Shown one piece after another: positions 1-10,077 of a stretch of DNA of 64,000 nt. Each line of letters starts with the position of its first letter. Positions within the stretch are counted from its first letter, which is position 1. A model generated the notes under the pieces. It was given only the letters and a program-made list of their open reading frames with translations. It ran no database searches and had not been told where the DNA came from. This DNA comes from Chaenocephalus aceratus. Taxonomy: Eukaryota; Chordata; Actinopteri; Perciformes; Channichthyidae. Both the position numbers and the translations under genes were made by a program. The stretch is taken from contig CM043801.1 of NCBI GenBank assembly GCA_023974075.1, forward strand, positions 17,796,281 to 17,860,280, given 5' to 3'.

Positions 1-178
1 ATCCCCAACATACAGAGGAAAAAACTGCTTAATAATACTGTCAATACAATAGGGAACACTTTTATTTTAAGTTGCCATCATTTCCCAGAGAAATGTTCAT
101 TCAAAATGCCTTAATTATTTTATTCTTAGTATTGTCACAATGCTTCCACTGATAAATGGACTCCCTTGTTCCTCTCAG

Positions 179-1450
179 ACTTGTCTTCTGAACATGACAG
201 ACGCTAGTGCTGCTTACGAGATCATCCACTGTATGGAGTCGGCCAATGATGTCATCAGTGCAGCAAAGAGCGTAAGGAGGTCATTTCGCTAGTGTCTGTT
301 TGTCTCTCTCTCCTTCTTTTGATACATCTCTTCTGTCGCCGTCACATCACGTTATTTATAATATCCCTACTGAAGTTGCTGTGTTAATTCCCTCCTTTGC
401 CGATTGCAGTGCGTGGACCTCTTCAGCCCTGAGTTGAAGTGGGAAAGCATCGACAGCTGTGTGAATGGTGACAAGGGAAACCAGCTGATGCATCAGAACG
501 CCTTGAAGACCCAAGCCCTGAATCCTCCCCATAAATATGTGCCCTGGATTACCGTTAACGGGGTAAGGCTCCAGCGCATCTTCTGGTAAAACATATGGCC
601 TCTGGCGTTATGTAGGAAAAATAGAACATGCTAGACCACAAGAAACTATACAGCTTCAGAGCTAAATAGATCATCCCTCTTTCCATCATAACTCACTCTG
701 AGGCCACTCTCCCTGCAATGCCCCCATTCTGCCACTGCCATTGATGCTCAGTTTATAAAAAAGTGATGGTACATCTCCAGTGATGATATGATCTTGTGAT
801 TATTTTTGACATTTGATCTGCCCCAAAACTTCTCTCGGTAAGGGAAAGACAGCTGTGACTGTTGTGTGTAGCTACATCTTCTAAAGCCCAGCACCACAGA
901 AGCCACTACCTCTCTGCCAAAGGGGAACTGAAGATGTTAACAATGGGTTGTCAGATAACACATTAAACTGCAAATGTACAGCATATAAATATATAAATTC
1001 AGTCTGCCTGTAAGTGGCCATTTCTGGTGGTTCTATTCAAAGGGTGACGGGTGGCGTTTTTATTTCAAAGACTCTCTCCTTTATTCATATGGTGATCTGT
1101 CACTTTTATCAATGCCTGTAGATCTGCTGTGTGAAAAGTCCACGATGTCCTTTGCCTAAATGCTTCTTGTTTCCAAGGCTTTAGGAGACTCATTCTCGTT
1201 TAATTTGCAGGCTCACACCGACGATCTGCAGGACAAGGCCTCGACTTCTCTCTTCTCTCTGGTCTGCAGCATGTACAAGGTACAGATAATGCTCATTTTT
1301 CACTCCATTTTAAGTCCAATTTGAATGTGTGTGTTGTGAAAGTTCACACCTCTTTTCATTAAGATGTTTATTTTTTTTTCTCAGGGCCCCAAGCCTGCGG
1401 CCTGTGGAGGGAGCCAGAGAGGTTTCAGAAGCTACTCCAACAATGAGTGA
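179..1450 (+). CDS. ifi30: Gamma-interferon-inducible lysosomal thiol reductase (IFI30/GILT), last four exons
   Basis: GILT reduces disulfide bonds in endocytosed proteins inside lysosomes and helps antigen processing. Four coding exons are visible: 179-271, 410-562, 1211-1279 and 1385-1450. Each has an AG acceptor, and the first three end in a GTAAGG, GTAAGG or GTACAG donor. All junctions are phase 0. The translated exons read [20 protein letters not shown], then [13 protein letters not shown] and [13 protein letters not shown], then [12 protein letters not shown], and end at TGA 1448-1450. This matches the C-terminal half of vertebrate IFI30, whose human counterpart has MGDRGMQLMHANA and PPHEYVPWVTVNG. 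The paired cysteines of the C-terminal part are present. The 5' exons, including the signal peptide and catalytic CXXC, lie before the window, so the gene is partial only because of the window edge. No frameshift is seen, so it looks functional. Confidence 0.95.
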
Positions 1451-1946
1451 ACATGTTGCTCTGTTCCAGGTGTGGCCCCCAATAAGGAGCACTGAGCAAT
1501 ATCACCACATGTTTTTTAATCTTGGATTTTAATTTGTTTTTATAAAGGGAAAAAAAATGATCTCACTTTTCTAACTTTCAGAATATAAATACAATACATT
1601 TTTATGTCCTCATTAAAATGTTATCCACTGATTTCATAAACTCTTCTCTTTTTTTGTTCTATCATTTTGACTAATAGCCTTCTGCTATTTCCAGCATTCC
1701 TTGCATAATCTGTTCAAAGACAGTTTTCTATCAAAACTCTAGATGGCGCCATATATCAAAAACTAATCTTCAGTCGTCTGTTAGTTATTAACAAGCAACG
1801 TGTAAATAAATGTTGTACTACCCTTTATAATGTTATTTAGACATACTACTCTAAACCCAGTTTGTAACTTTGTATTCAAACACAGATGCAAAGAATACTA
1901 TATGATCCATCACACAAGGTGCATGTCAACTCTCAAACCATAGATC
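1451..1946 (+). other. ifi30 3' UTR and flank
   Basis: This AT-rich stretch follows the ifi30 stop codon. It contains no plausible exon. The first canonical AATAAA hexamer after the stop is at 1805-1810, followed by a GT-rich stretch, so the 3' UTR is probably about 360-390 bases. Less canonical ATTAAA-like sites occur earlier. Confidence 0.6.
1805..1810 (+). terminator. Candidate poly(A) signal of ifi30
   Basis: AATAAA lies about 355 bases after the ifi30 stop and is followed by TGTTGT. It is the first canonical signal downstream. Later AATAAA motifs fall within the repeat that starts at 1949. Assignment is by position only. Confidence 0.5.
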
Positions 1947-1948
1947 TA

Positions 1949-2313
1949 TGGAATGCCATTCAAGCCAAAATTAAATAAATACATAAATAATTAAATAAAT
2001 ACATATATATATATATATATATATATAAATATGCCTATGAAATACATTCTGAAATAAATAAATGAGGCAATAAATATGTATACATGTACATTTAAATACA
2101 CATTTATTTCATAGGACTTGTATTTCATAATGACACATTTATTTATTTCAGGTGACTTGTAATAATAATAATGACACATTTCCATTCCTTATATGCAAAT
2201 AAACGGGGCGTGGTTAGCTCACAGATCCAGACCAAAGCAACAGCACCACAACACTGACTCAATAGCTTTTGTTTCACACTCCAGTACTCTTAAGTGGTTT
2301 GCAAACTGCCAAT
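1949..2313 (+). repeat. Left inverted arm (AT-rich repeat with ATTTATTTCA units)
   Basis: It starts TGGAATGCCATTCAAGCC, passes through AAATAAAT runs and a (TA)n tract near 2001-2026, then two short units containing TGACACATTTATTTATTTCA. It ends in a G+C-richer segment with GGGGCGTGGTTAGCTCACAG and CTTAAGTGGTTTGCAAACTG. It matches 7068-7522 in reverse complement. Confidence 0.8.
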
Positions 2314-3189
2314 AAACCTTCTTGTGCTTTTCTGGTGCTCAACTGGTTCTTCTCTGGTTCTGAGTCCAGAGCCAGTTCCGGGCTACAGCCTGATTTAGCT
2401 CTGGTTCTTCCTGTTTCAGCCGCAGCGGAGCCTCAGGTGTTGTGCCGTAGGTTGAAGGCTTGCCGTAGATTGAAGCCCTGTTCGTGGTGACGCGCAAAGG
2501 TGACGTCATCGCTTGTATTGAGCGTTTGTCTAGTTTAATAAGCTTTTTTCTCTCTTTTGAATGATATATTTCCCATCAGATTAAACAGCAAACGGCTGAA
2601 TAAATAATGTGCATACAATTGCGAGGTGGCTCGTTTTAAGGACACAATCTTCGTATTGGAACAAACTTCCGTTTTTGAGTGTAGTCCGGGAGTCCCACTC
2701 TGTTATGTTCCTCCTTCCTACAGAACTGACATTGACAGGATAATGTCATTTGTCAGTATAGTCCTATTTCTTAAAACCTTCTCTGTTGTTTAAGTGTCTG
2801 ATACTTGATAACCACGAATAGTAAGCAATTATAAGACAGTAATGATATAACATATGATAATGTCAGACACTGTGTTATTTTCAATCAAGCCTAAAAGATC
2901 ATTTGTTCAAACTGGCTTCACTCACTTTAATTGCTCCTTTGAATGTAATTTTCCTCTGTGGTTTCCTACTCAACACATTTTTGTATTGTAATGCCACTCA
3001 TATTTTATTTTTTATTGTATTTTAAAGTGACATTGAATATTTTGAAAGGTGCCCTAAAATAAAGTGTATTATTGATCTTATATCTGTGCCTATATCACAC
3101 TATTAATGTTCCTTATTTTAGACTAGGTTTTTCCTGGTGTCAATAGGGAAGATCTGCACAGTTCTCTACATAACATGCTCAGCAGAGCA
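2314..3189. other. Non-coding interior of the 1.9-7.5 kb element
   Basis: The first 200 bases are rich in GGTTCT/AGAGCC and CCGCAGCGGAGC motifs. They resemble the degenerate ends seen again near 38.75 kb and 54.0-54.1 kb, so a fragment of that family is likely. A CRE-like TGACGTCA is at 2502-2509. The rest, to 3189, is AT-rich sequence with no recognisable exon. Confidence 0.4.
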
Positions 3190-3757
3190 GGTATTTCTCC
3201 TGCCAGATATGGCACCCCCCCTACAACTTTGTCCAGGAGAGTCACAACCATAGGTCACAACGTCACCAAAGTCACACTGGTGTTGCCTGTTCCCCTCTAG
3301 TTTGGGCTCGCAAAAGCATGTTACTCTGGGCCCAGCAGGTAAAAAACTAAAGAGGGAATTCCATATCCGGCAGAGCAGGTGCTGCCGGATTTGGAACCCC
3401 CCCTATATCTTTTTCCAGGATAGTCACACCGTCACCAAAATCATACTGGTGTTTGCTGTTCCCCTCTACTTTGTGCTCACAAAAGCATTTCACTCTGGGC
3501 CCAGGTAAAAAACTAAAAAGGGGCTTCCATATCCGGCATACCAGGTGTCGCAGCTGCCGGATTTGGAACCCCCCCCCTATATATTTGTCCAGGATAGTCA
3601 CAACTTCACCAAAATCATACTGGTGTTGCCTGTTCCCCTCTAGTTTGTGCTCGCAAAAGCATTTCACTCTGGGCCCAGCAGGTAAAAAACTAAAGAGGGG
3701 CTTCCATATCCGGCAGAGAAGGTGTTGTGGCTGGCTGCCGGATATGGAAGCCCCCCT
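3190..3757. repeat. Minisatellite, three units of about 175-180 bp, each with a hairpin
   Basis: The units begin near 3240, 3422 and 3596 with GTCAC..CGTCACCAAA and contain GTTCCCCTCTAGTTTG, GCAAAAGCAT and CTCTGGGCCCAG. Each ends in an inverted pair of the form TTCCATATCCGGCAG followed by CTGCCGGATNTGGAA. In the last unit (about 3703-3750) the arms are perfect: CTTCCATATCCGGCAG and CTGCCGGATATGGAAG around an 18-base loop. The open frames across it on both strands are by-products of the repeat. Confidence 0.85.
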
Positions 3758-3769
3758 ACCACAAGTACA

Positions 3770-3845
3770 ATCACGTACTTTTACTGTGTACTTTTTGAGT
3801 AATACTTGGTCAAACTCCTGTCCTGAGTACATTCTTTCATGTATT
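3770..3845 (-). repeat. Inverted single copy of the 4.5-5.0 kb minisatellite unit
   Basis: ACTTTTACTGTGTACTTTTT and GTCAAACTCCTGTCCTGAGT are the reverse complement of sequence in the tandem units at 4490-5010. The two arrays therefore share a unit and lie in opposite orientation. Confidence 0.7.
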
Positions 3846-4301
3846 CTGCTATCTTTGATAAGAGATATCTATATTTCAGATATTTATTTAAATAAGAAGT
3901 GACCTTTGAATAAATATTGCAAAACAAAGCCTATATCAACTGCAGGCTTAGTCAGTGTGTATTTCTTCCTACACTACAAGATTTCGATGTGTACAAATCT
4001 GGGCCATTTATTGTGTCATTTCTCCAAACACATACAGTACAAATGCCTGTATTGGAGTCTTAAAAAGGTGCAGTAGAAGGACTTTAGCAGCATCATAAGA
4101 GGCCAACAAGAGTGACAGGGGTGTGTCACTGTGCTGAAGGAAAGTTGTGAACAGCTATCCAGGATAGTCTCTAAAGACTTTCCAAGGGGTAACAATGCTG
4201 CTGCTGGAGTACTGATCTAGTAGATTTAGCGTTGTTGATGTCATCTGTCTAACATATCCTCTTAAAATACTCTGTCTAACAATACTCTGTCTAACATTAT
4301 C

Positions 4302-4462
4302 TGTACATTACATTACATGTCATTTGTTAGACACTTTTATCCAAAGCAACTTACATGCATTCAGTACTGTGGACAATCCCCACAGGAGCAATTTGGGGTG
4401 AAGTGTCCTCCCCTGATTCGAAGTCCAGCACACTATCCACTGAGCCACAGCCTCCCAGTATT
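4302..4462 (+). repeat. Teleost interspersed repeat of the ACATTACATG type
   Basis: The stretch contains ACATTACATGTCATTTG, then AGACACTTTTATCCAAAGCA, ACTTACATGCATTCAG, GGAGCAATTTGGGGT and CACTGAGCCACAGCC. I recognise these phrases as a very common short repeat of fish genomes. The exact family name is not assigned. No coding capacity. Confidence 0.65.
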
Positions 4463-4489
4463 GTGAACGCTTTTAACGCTTATTAAATA

Positions 4490-5012
4490 TTGCAGAAAAC
4501 ATGCATTATTCTACTCAGGAGGGGAGTTTGACAGGGGATTACTCAAACACTTGATTGTACTTGTGGGAGTAGTCCAAGTAGTACTGAGTCCAACAGTGCC
4601 AATTGTATTAAGAACTTATGGCAAAATATCATTTTATCTCTCATCAAAGATATAGCTAAAAACATGCATTATTGTACTCTGGAAGGGAGTTTGACAGAGT
4701 ATTACTCAACAAGTACACAGTAAAAGTACTTCATTGTATTTGTGGTAGTAGTCTAACAAGTACTGAGTCCAACAGTACCAATTTTATTAAGAATGTATGA
4801 CTAAAAATCATGTTATCTCTCATCAAATATAGCAGAAGTGGCATGATTTTGTTCTCAGGAGGGGGCTTTGAGTATTACCCAAAAAGTACACAGTAAAAAC
4901 TTCATTTTATTGTAGCAGTCAAACTAGGACTGAGTCAAACAGTGTCAGTTTTATTAAGAACGTATGACTTGTATTGCAAATAAAGCAGACAAAAACATGT
5001 ATTATTTTACTC
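4490..5012 (+). repeat. Degenerate minisatellite, about 165-180 bp units
   Basis: About three units share AACATGCATTATT (4499, 4663, degenerate at 4842, 4994), GGGAGTTTGACAG, GTACACAGTAAAAGTACTTC, GTACTGAGTCCAACAGT and ATTAAGAA.GTATGA. The spacing of repeated landmarks is 164, 179 and 152. There is no open frame across it. Confidence 0.75.
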
Positions 5013-5459
5013 TTGTGCAGAGATTACCGTAAAGGCGCTATTAATTGCGCACTCAAAAATGAAGAGCTGCTGATTTGACCAAGCGAACGCGAGACGGCTG
5101 AGTTGACCGCAGTTATGCAACAGCAATCGCTAAAGCTAAACTGACTATCTTGACTACTTGTTGCTATCCTATTGTGGCATACGCCGTTTTCTACAGGCAC
5201 ATTTTACCTTTTCATTATGATTCTACTTGTGATAGTCCGACAGCACAACCTGTGCAGCCCATGTATTGATTCCATCCGATAGCTGCTATAATACAAAACA
5301 ACACTTCTGCCTGCTCTCCACAATGATCAATGACAGTGAACGGATGGTCAAAGTAAGGTACAAATAAACAGAATCACACGAAGACTGGTTAGTGTTGCCT
5401 GACTTTATAAAGTGTGTTATTTTTTAATAAGTGTGTGGTTGCGTTCCTGCTGAAAAACA

Positions 5460-5572
5460 GCAAAACCAGCATATATTGTGTTTTGGTCACCAGCATGGTC
5501 CACCAGCATGGACTATATCTTTGATGAGCTGGTCCATGCTGGTGACCAAAACACAATATATGCTGGTTTTGC
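5460..5572. repeat. Perfect 39-bp palindrome arms with 35-bp spacer
   Basis: Bases 5460-5498 and 5534-5572 are exact reverse complements over 39 bases. The arms start GCAAAACCAGCATATATTGT and contain TTTTGGTCACCAGCATGG. The spacer repeats the CCAGCATGG motif. The perfect identity suggests a young foldback insertion or active arm homogenisation. The open frame at 5431-5670 is incidental. Confidence 0.9.
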
Positions 5573-6061
5573 TGGCATACCAGCAGACCAGCATTTATCT
5601 ATCACCAGCTTATGTTAGTATTAAATATACAATGTATTCTGGTAACTATCAAAATACAGACATTGTATAGTGTTCATAACAGTATTTTTATTTAATAAAT
5701 TATACTTAATACAATAATATTACAAAAAAAACCTACATCTAAAAAATATATCATCTAAAATAGACAAATTTAATTTGTAACAAATATAATTCAAAATTTA
5801 AACCGCAACAAAGAAATTATAAACATTTTTTTCTTTTTCTTGTTAATATCCATTATCTTCTCTGTTATGTATCTTCCGGTCTTTGCCAATCTGGCCAGCA
5901 TTTCTTGGTCCTCCACGTCTTTCTCGTACAGCCACTGCTTGAAGCAAACTAAAAATAAGAAACAACAATGTTTTAACAAATCGTATTCAATTATGTGATG
6001 ACAGAACTGTAAACAGAGTAGCTGAAACTTACGTTACCTAACCCACGTTTGTATCATTGAG

Positions 6062-6334
6062 TTAACTCTGTGTGTTGCTGCTAGCATACATAACACCTGA
6101 CGTGGAAACGTTACTCGTGGATGGGGCTATAGAGTTACTAGAAAGACAGTCGAAACCGGTGCATTCCTCCGTCTGAATGTGGTGCACTTTTGCTAAATGT
6201 TTAGACAAATTGCTCGTGTTACCGCCCTTACATGCTAAACTCTTATTGCACTTTTGGCAACGAGCATTTTCCACCTCAAGACCAAGCCCCCAGGAAGTGC
6301 GCCGGACTCTGAGGAAAATATTCGTTGTGTCCAA
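6062..6334 (-). pseudogene. BED-type zinc finger fragment (hAT transposase or ZBED-like)
   Basis: The minus-strand frame contains CQKCNKSLACKGGNTSNLSK followed by HLAKVHH, which is the C-x2-C...H-x4/5-H pattern of a BED finger, used for DNA binding by hAT transposases and host ZBED proteins. The frame has no ATG at its beginning (it opens at TTG after an in-frame stop) and stops soon after a Ser/Thr-rich linker. A second minus-strand piece (5791-5979), containing WLYEKDVEDQEMLARL, may belong to the same gene across a short gap. No catalytic domain is present. Most likely a transposon remnant. Confidence 0.6.
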
Positions 6335-6838
6335 ACGGTGGTACTACAATTTCCTTATCAGTCCGTGACGTCGACCGGCCCAGAAATACTTTTTCCCATT
6401 GACTAACATGGGGAAAGAGACGTCTGTAAATCGGTGGATAATATTTTTGAAACTAAATAAATTATCCAGTATGAACTATTTTATAACCTTTATTAGAAAC
6501 ATTCGGTCCTTAAAGTTGTAAAATCTAGATTTATTTTCTCTCTCCATTCATTCTAGTGAGCCGACAGTGGGTGCTCGGGGGGCGGGGCTTAAGGGGCGCA
6601 TGCTCTGTGAGCGCACATACGGGTTCTTCTGCACTGACAGCCAGGCATGACGGGTAATCTGTGACGTTTCGCTCTCTCAAAAGTTGGGCCATTTTGACTT
6701 CATGCGCCAATGAGCAGCTCTCATAGGAAAGAACGAGACCCCTCCTCCTCCGACGCTGTATTCAGTTCTTATTATACATCCATGCTCAAGACGGGTAACA
6801 TATAACTACCCTCAGGACACGCTTAGTTCTCTCTGCCA

Positions 6839-6857
6839 TGTGTGTGTGTGCGCACAC

Positions 6858-6904
<47 letters not shown>
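6839..6904 (+). repeat. (TG)n microsatellite
   Basis: TG dinucleotides with a short CGCACACGCG interruption near the left end. Translated frames here are artefacts. Confidence 0.95.
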
Positions 6905-6906
<2 letters not shown>

Positions 6907-7067
6907 GCATGCATGTAGCAGGTTGTGTGTGTAAACTGCCCCACCCCCTCGCACACCGACCGGGGAGAGAGATCTCTTGTCTGGATTGGAAAGATCGAAA
7001 ATAAATCATAGACGCATTTTGTAGTCTTATTGCATATTAGAAACGGAGTTGGCGACAGTAACCGGTT

Positions 7068-7522
7068 TGGTTTATTGGCACTTTGCAAACCACTTAAGAG
7101 TACTAACTGGAGTGTGAAACAAGAGCTATTGAGTCAGTGTTGTGGTGCTGTTGCTTTGGTCTGGATCTGTGAGCTAACCACGCCCCGTTCATTTGCATAT
7201 AAGGAATGGAAATGTCATCATGAAATATAAGTCCCCTGAAATAAATAAATGTGTCATTATGAAATACAAGTCCCCTGAAATAAATACACGTGTCATTATG
7301 AAATACAAGTCTCTTGAAATAAATAAATGTGTTATTATGAAATAAAAGTCTCTTGAAATAAATAAATGTGTATTTAAATGTACATGTATACATATTTATT
7401 GCCTCATTTATTTATTTCAGAATTTATTTCATAGGCATATTTATATATATATGTATATATATATATATGTATTTATTTAATTATTTATGTATTTATTTAA
7501 TTTTGGCTTAAATGGCATTCCA
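7068..7522 (-). repeat. Right inverted arm, with four tandem 37-39 bp units
   Basis: Reverse complement of the repeat at 1949-2313. It is longer because the unit containing TGAAATAAATAAATGTGTCA and TTATGAAATACAAGTC is repeated about four times at 7208-7370, against one or two copies in the left arm. It ends TTAAATGGCATTCCA before TA at 7523. Confidence 0.8.
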
Positions 7523-7524
7523 TA

Positions 7525-8184
7525 CAGATCATGGTCGCTGACTCGTCATGAGTTACAGCTGCGTTTTCCTTTATGTAATGCATTTTTTTAAACCTGCGTT
7601 ACTGTGTGTGTGCAGCCGAAGGGGGGTGGCTCATTAAAGTTCATAACGTCTCCTGGGGATCAAACTGAATCTTGAACACAGACTCACAATGCAAAAAGAA
7701 AGCGTAAATCCATCTTTGTATGTATGTTTAAAGGTTGATCAAAGACAGAGTCTGCCTAACCAGTAGGTTGGCTGATCCTACTGTCAGATAAACACAAATG
7801 AATTACGGCCTGTAATGCAGCTCCCCCACTTCTATGTCACAGCTCATCTGCATGTCCGTATCTTTATTATTCCTGCTGGTCGGACTAATTCTCACAATTT
7901 TCTATCACCCTCCAATATATGTATTACTTTAGGGTTTATACGGTTTACAGTATATTAAAGGCGCTGGTAGAAAACTCAAAAGCGTACTAAGAAAGATTTA
8001 TCTCTCCACTAATGACTACTTTGAGAGGGGGCGTGGAAATGGGTATTTAGTGAGTGACAGCATCAGGAAGTATTGGTGCCCCAGACTACTTCATATCTGA
8101 TCCTAAATGTGGTATCTCTATACTGAGCGTTGGTATTTCCTTTGCTATTTGTCTTGTTGCTTCCATGATGCAGTAGCCGAAAGT
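7525..8184 (+). promoter_or_regulatory. 5' flank of the first phosphodiesterase start exon
   Basis: This is single-copy-looking sequence directly before the first coding ATG at 8185. It lacks a clear TATA box at a convincing spacing. An upstream in-frame ATG at 8107 could extend the N-terminus by 26 residues, so the start is not settled. Transcription start and promoter are inferred only from the position of the exon. Confidence 0.35.
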
Positions 8185-10077
8185 ATGAGGAGAAATAACT
8201 CATCAAAAATATTCTACATCAACGAGGTAAGAAGAAATAGAGAACTCTTATATTGCACTAGTTGTGTTGATCTGCTGCTTAGGACTCATCACAATCTGAA
8301 TTTTAACAAAAAACTGTTTACTTGCATTACTTATATTCTCATTCATGTGTTCTTTTGTGCATTTGACCTACTTCTGAACAGTTGAGAAGATTGTACAGTA
8401 TGTGAAAATTAACCCTTTGTAATTCAATGTTCAGGTTAAGAGCAATTATTTGTTGTGTTTATTAGCTTTAACAAATGAGATTTGGGAGCCTGTTCAAAAG
8501 CCATTTTGAATTTAGATACATAACTTACAGTATTTTTGTGAAAGAAGATAAATGAGTTGATAACAAGACATTCTATATTTCACATGAGTGACATTTGCAG
8601 GAAATTGACACTGTTCACCGTATCTTGGGCAACTTGGTCAGACATGGTGAACAATAAATAATGTGTGAGTTGACTATAGTTTATGGGGAGGATTAACTCT
8701 CCACTGAGGAGATAAGGTCACAGGATGCAGCAGGAAACAAGCGCTCCTATTTGCTTCCCCCTAAACGCTGACGTTGAGAGAGACATGCCCTAAGAGCTGG
8801 ATCTCAAACAATATCTCACTGTGAGAACCGTCTATTGTGTCCAAGGTGATAGTGTGCGGGTCTCAGGATCTGAAATCAGATCAAACTTCCAAAAATGATA
8901 CCCGACTGGGCTTTTTTACGTGACTCGTCATATTTTCATCAACAGCACAAAACCAGCCCTGTCTGCAACTAACGTCCAGGTCTCTGGATGCTTTTGTGTT
9001 TTACACTGTGTCTTTAAGAAGTTCAGCAAAGGCCAAGCATGACTTGTTTAATATACTAATTTATGAATAATCTAAATGTATTAATACAAAAGTGGAATTT
9101 CATATATATTTTTTCTGCTGCAGTGGTGGCTATAAATCCGTTCAAGTAAGGGGGGCCAGTGTAGGGCGACATGCAATATTATGGGTAATAACACTATCAG
9201 TTTGGTTCTCCGAAAGAGTAACTATACACATATAACACTTACAAATAAAATACTCATTCACTGGTAACATCCTTTTTTTTCTTATCTATCTAGTGATGAA
9301 AAAGTGTGGACATTTTAACAATATAATTTCTTCAGTTAAGAGGGTGAAAAAGGGGTCAAGGCATAAGGGTCAAGAGAATTGTCCACCCTTAGAATCACCA
9401 TTGTTCCACTACAAGAAATGTCAGTGTTTTTAGTGATGAGTCGCTCAAGTAGCCAAACTATAACTTCACTTGTGCGTCAAAGCTCATACTGCACCAGTAA
9501 TTCAATTCCAGTAACTGAGGTTACAGAGTATCAGTGTTTATTCACATGGCAATTCAAAATAAATTGTGCTGACATGTAATTAGACAAATACAATATTTAA
9601 AGAGCAATTAAGATGGAGGAAACGGCTTTCTGGTCCTTGAATTGGATGGGTACAATGCAGCTTACTTGAATAGCTTGACTTTGCTTATCCTCTTTTCTAA
9701 TAAGTGGCCAGTAATCAGCTGTCTATGCAGCATCTAGTTTCCACATATCCTTATGCAATCACAGTTGTTATCCGGTAGTGAGAAAAATATCTGATCTGAT
9801 AATGTAACCAAACTGGCCTCAAACTGACCGCAGTGTCCTTTGTTTCTCCTGCGGTCCAGAGACAGTGGGACTCTTCGGAGCAGGACCCCGGCACAGAGCT
9901 CCTCCAGGACCCTGAGGTGAGATGTGCTGTGAAGAGGCTCTGCTCAGGCCCCCTGCAGCTGCCCAGGCTCTCCTGCAGACCCTCCACTCGTGATGGCCCC
10001 CAGTCCGGCCCCTCACATCGCAGAATCAAGCCCTCCAGGAGCCTGGGGACTCTGACCAGCTGTATCTCCAGAGACTT
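8185..10077 (+). CDS. pde4c: cAMP phosphodiesterase-4, alternative N-terminus of PDE4B1/PDE4D7 type (two exons)
   Basis: PDE4 enzymes hydrolyse cAMP to AMP; their variable N-termini set cellular location. Exon one is 8185-8226 (MRRNNSSKIFYINE) with donor GTAAGA at 8227. Exon two is 9860-10077 after GGTCCAG, with donor GTGAGT at 10078. The joint is phase 0 and the second exon ends in phase 2. The second exon contains VKRLCSGPLQLPRLSCRPS, which parallels RRCCSGNLQLPPLSQRQS of PDE4B1 and VRRLSCRNIQLPPLAFRQ of PDE4D7, and then RRIKPSRSLGTLTSC, which parallels their RPT.LPL..LP.IAI segment. The start MRRN resembles MKRN of PDE4D7. The conserved region (UCR1, UCR2, catalytic domain) is not in the window. 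Assignment to pde4c rather than another PDE4 rests on linkage to ifi30. Confidence 0.7.
8227..9859 (+). other. Intron between the two exons of the first PDE4 start
   Basis: Bounded by GTAAGA and a pyrimidine-rich acceptor ending GGTCCAG. No repeat family recognised and no further exon supported. Confidence 0.55.

Larger units (their letters stand above)
1949..7522. mobile_element. Candidate 5.6 kb composite or foldback element bounded by inverted 0.4 kb repeats
   Basis: The same repeat occurs in opposite orientation at 1949-2313 and about 7068-7522. Both outer ends read TGGAATGCCATT(C/T)AAGCC and both are bordered by TA (1947-1948 and 7523-7524), which would fit a TA target duplication of the Tc1/mariner type. 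Both inner ends stop at TTGCAAA(C/G)TGCCAATAAACC. Because the single copies lack their own terminal inverted repeats, I read the pair as the arms of one large element. Two independent insertions in opposite orientation remain possible, since TA is a weak target signature. The interior holds minisatellites, a palindrome and a BED-finger remnant, and no intact transposase. Confidence 0.45.

Noticed and set aside
3347..3902. 161-codon minus-strand and 149-codon plus-strand frames
   Set aside because: Both run over the 175-bp tandem repeat and merely repeat the unit.
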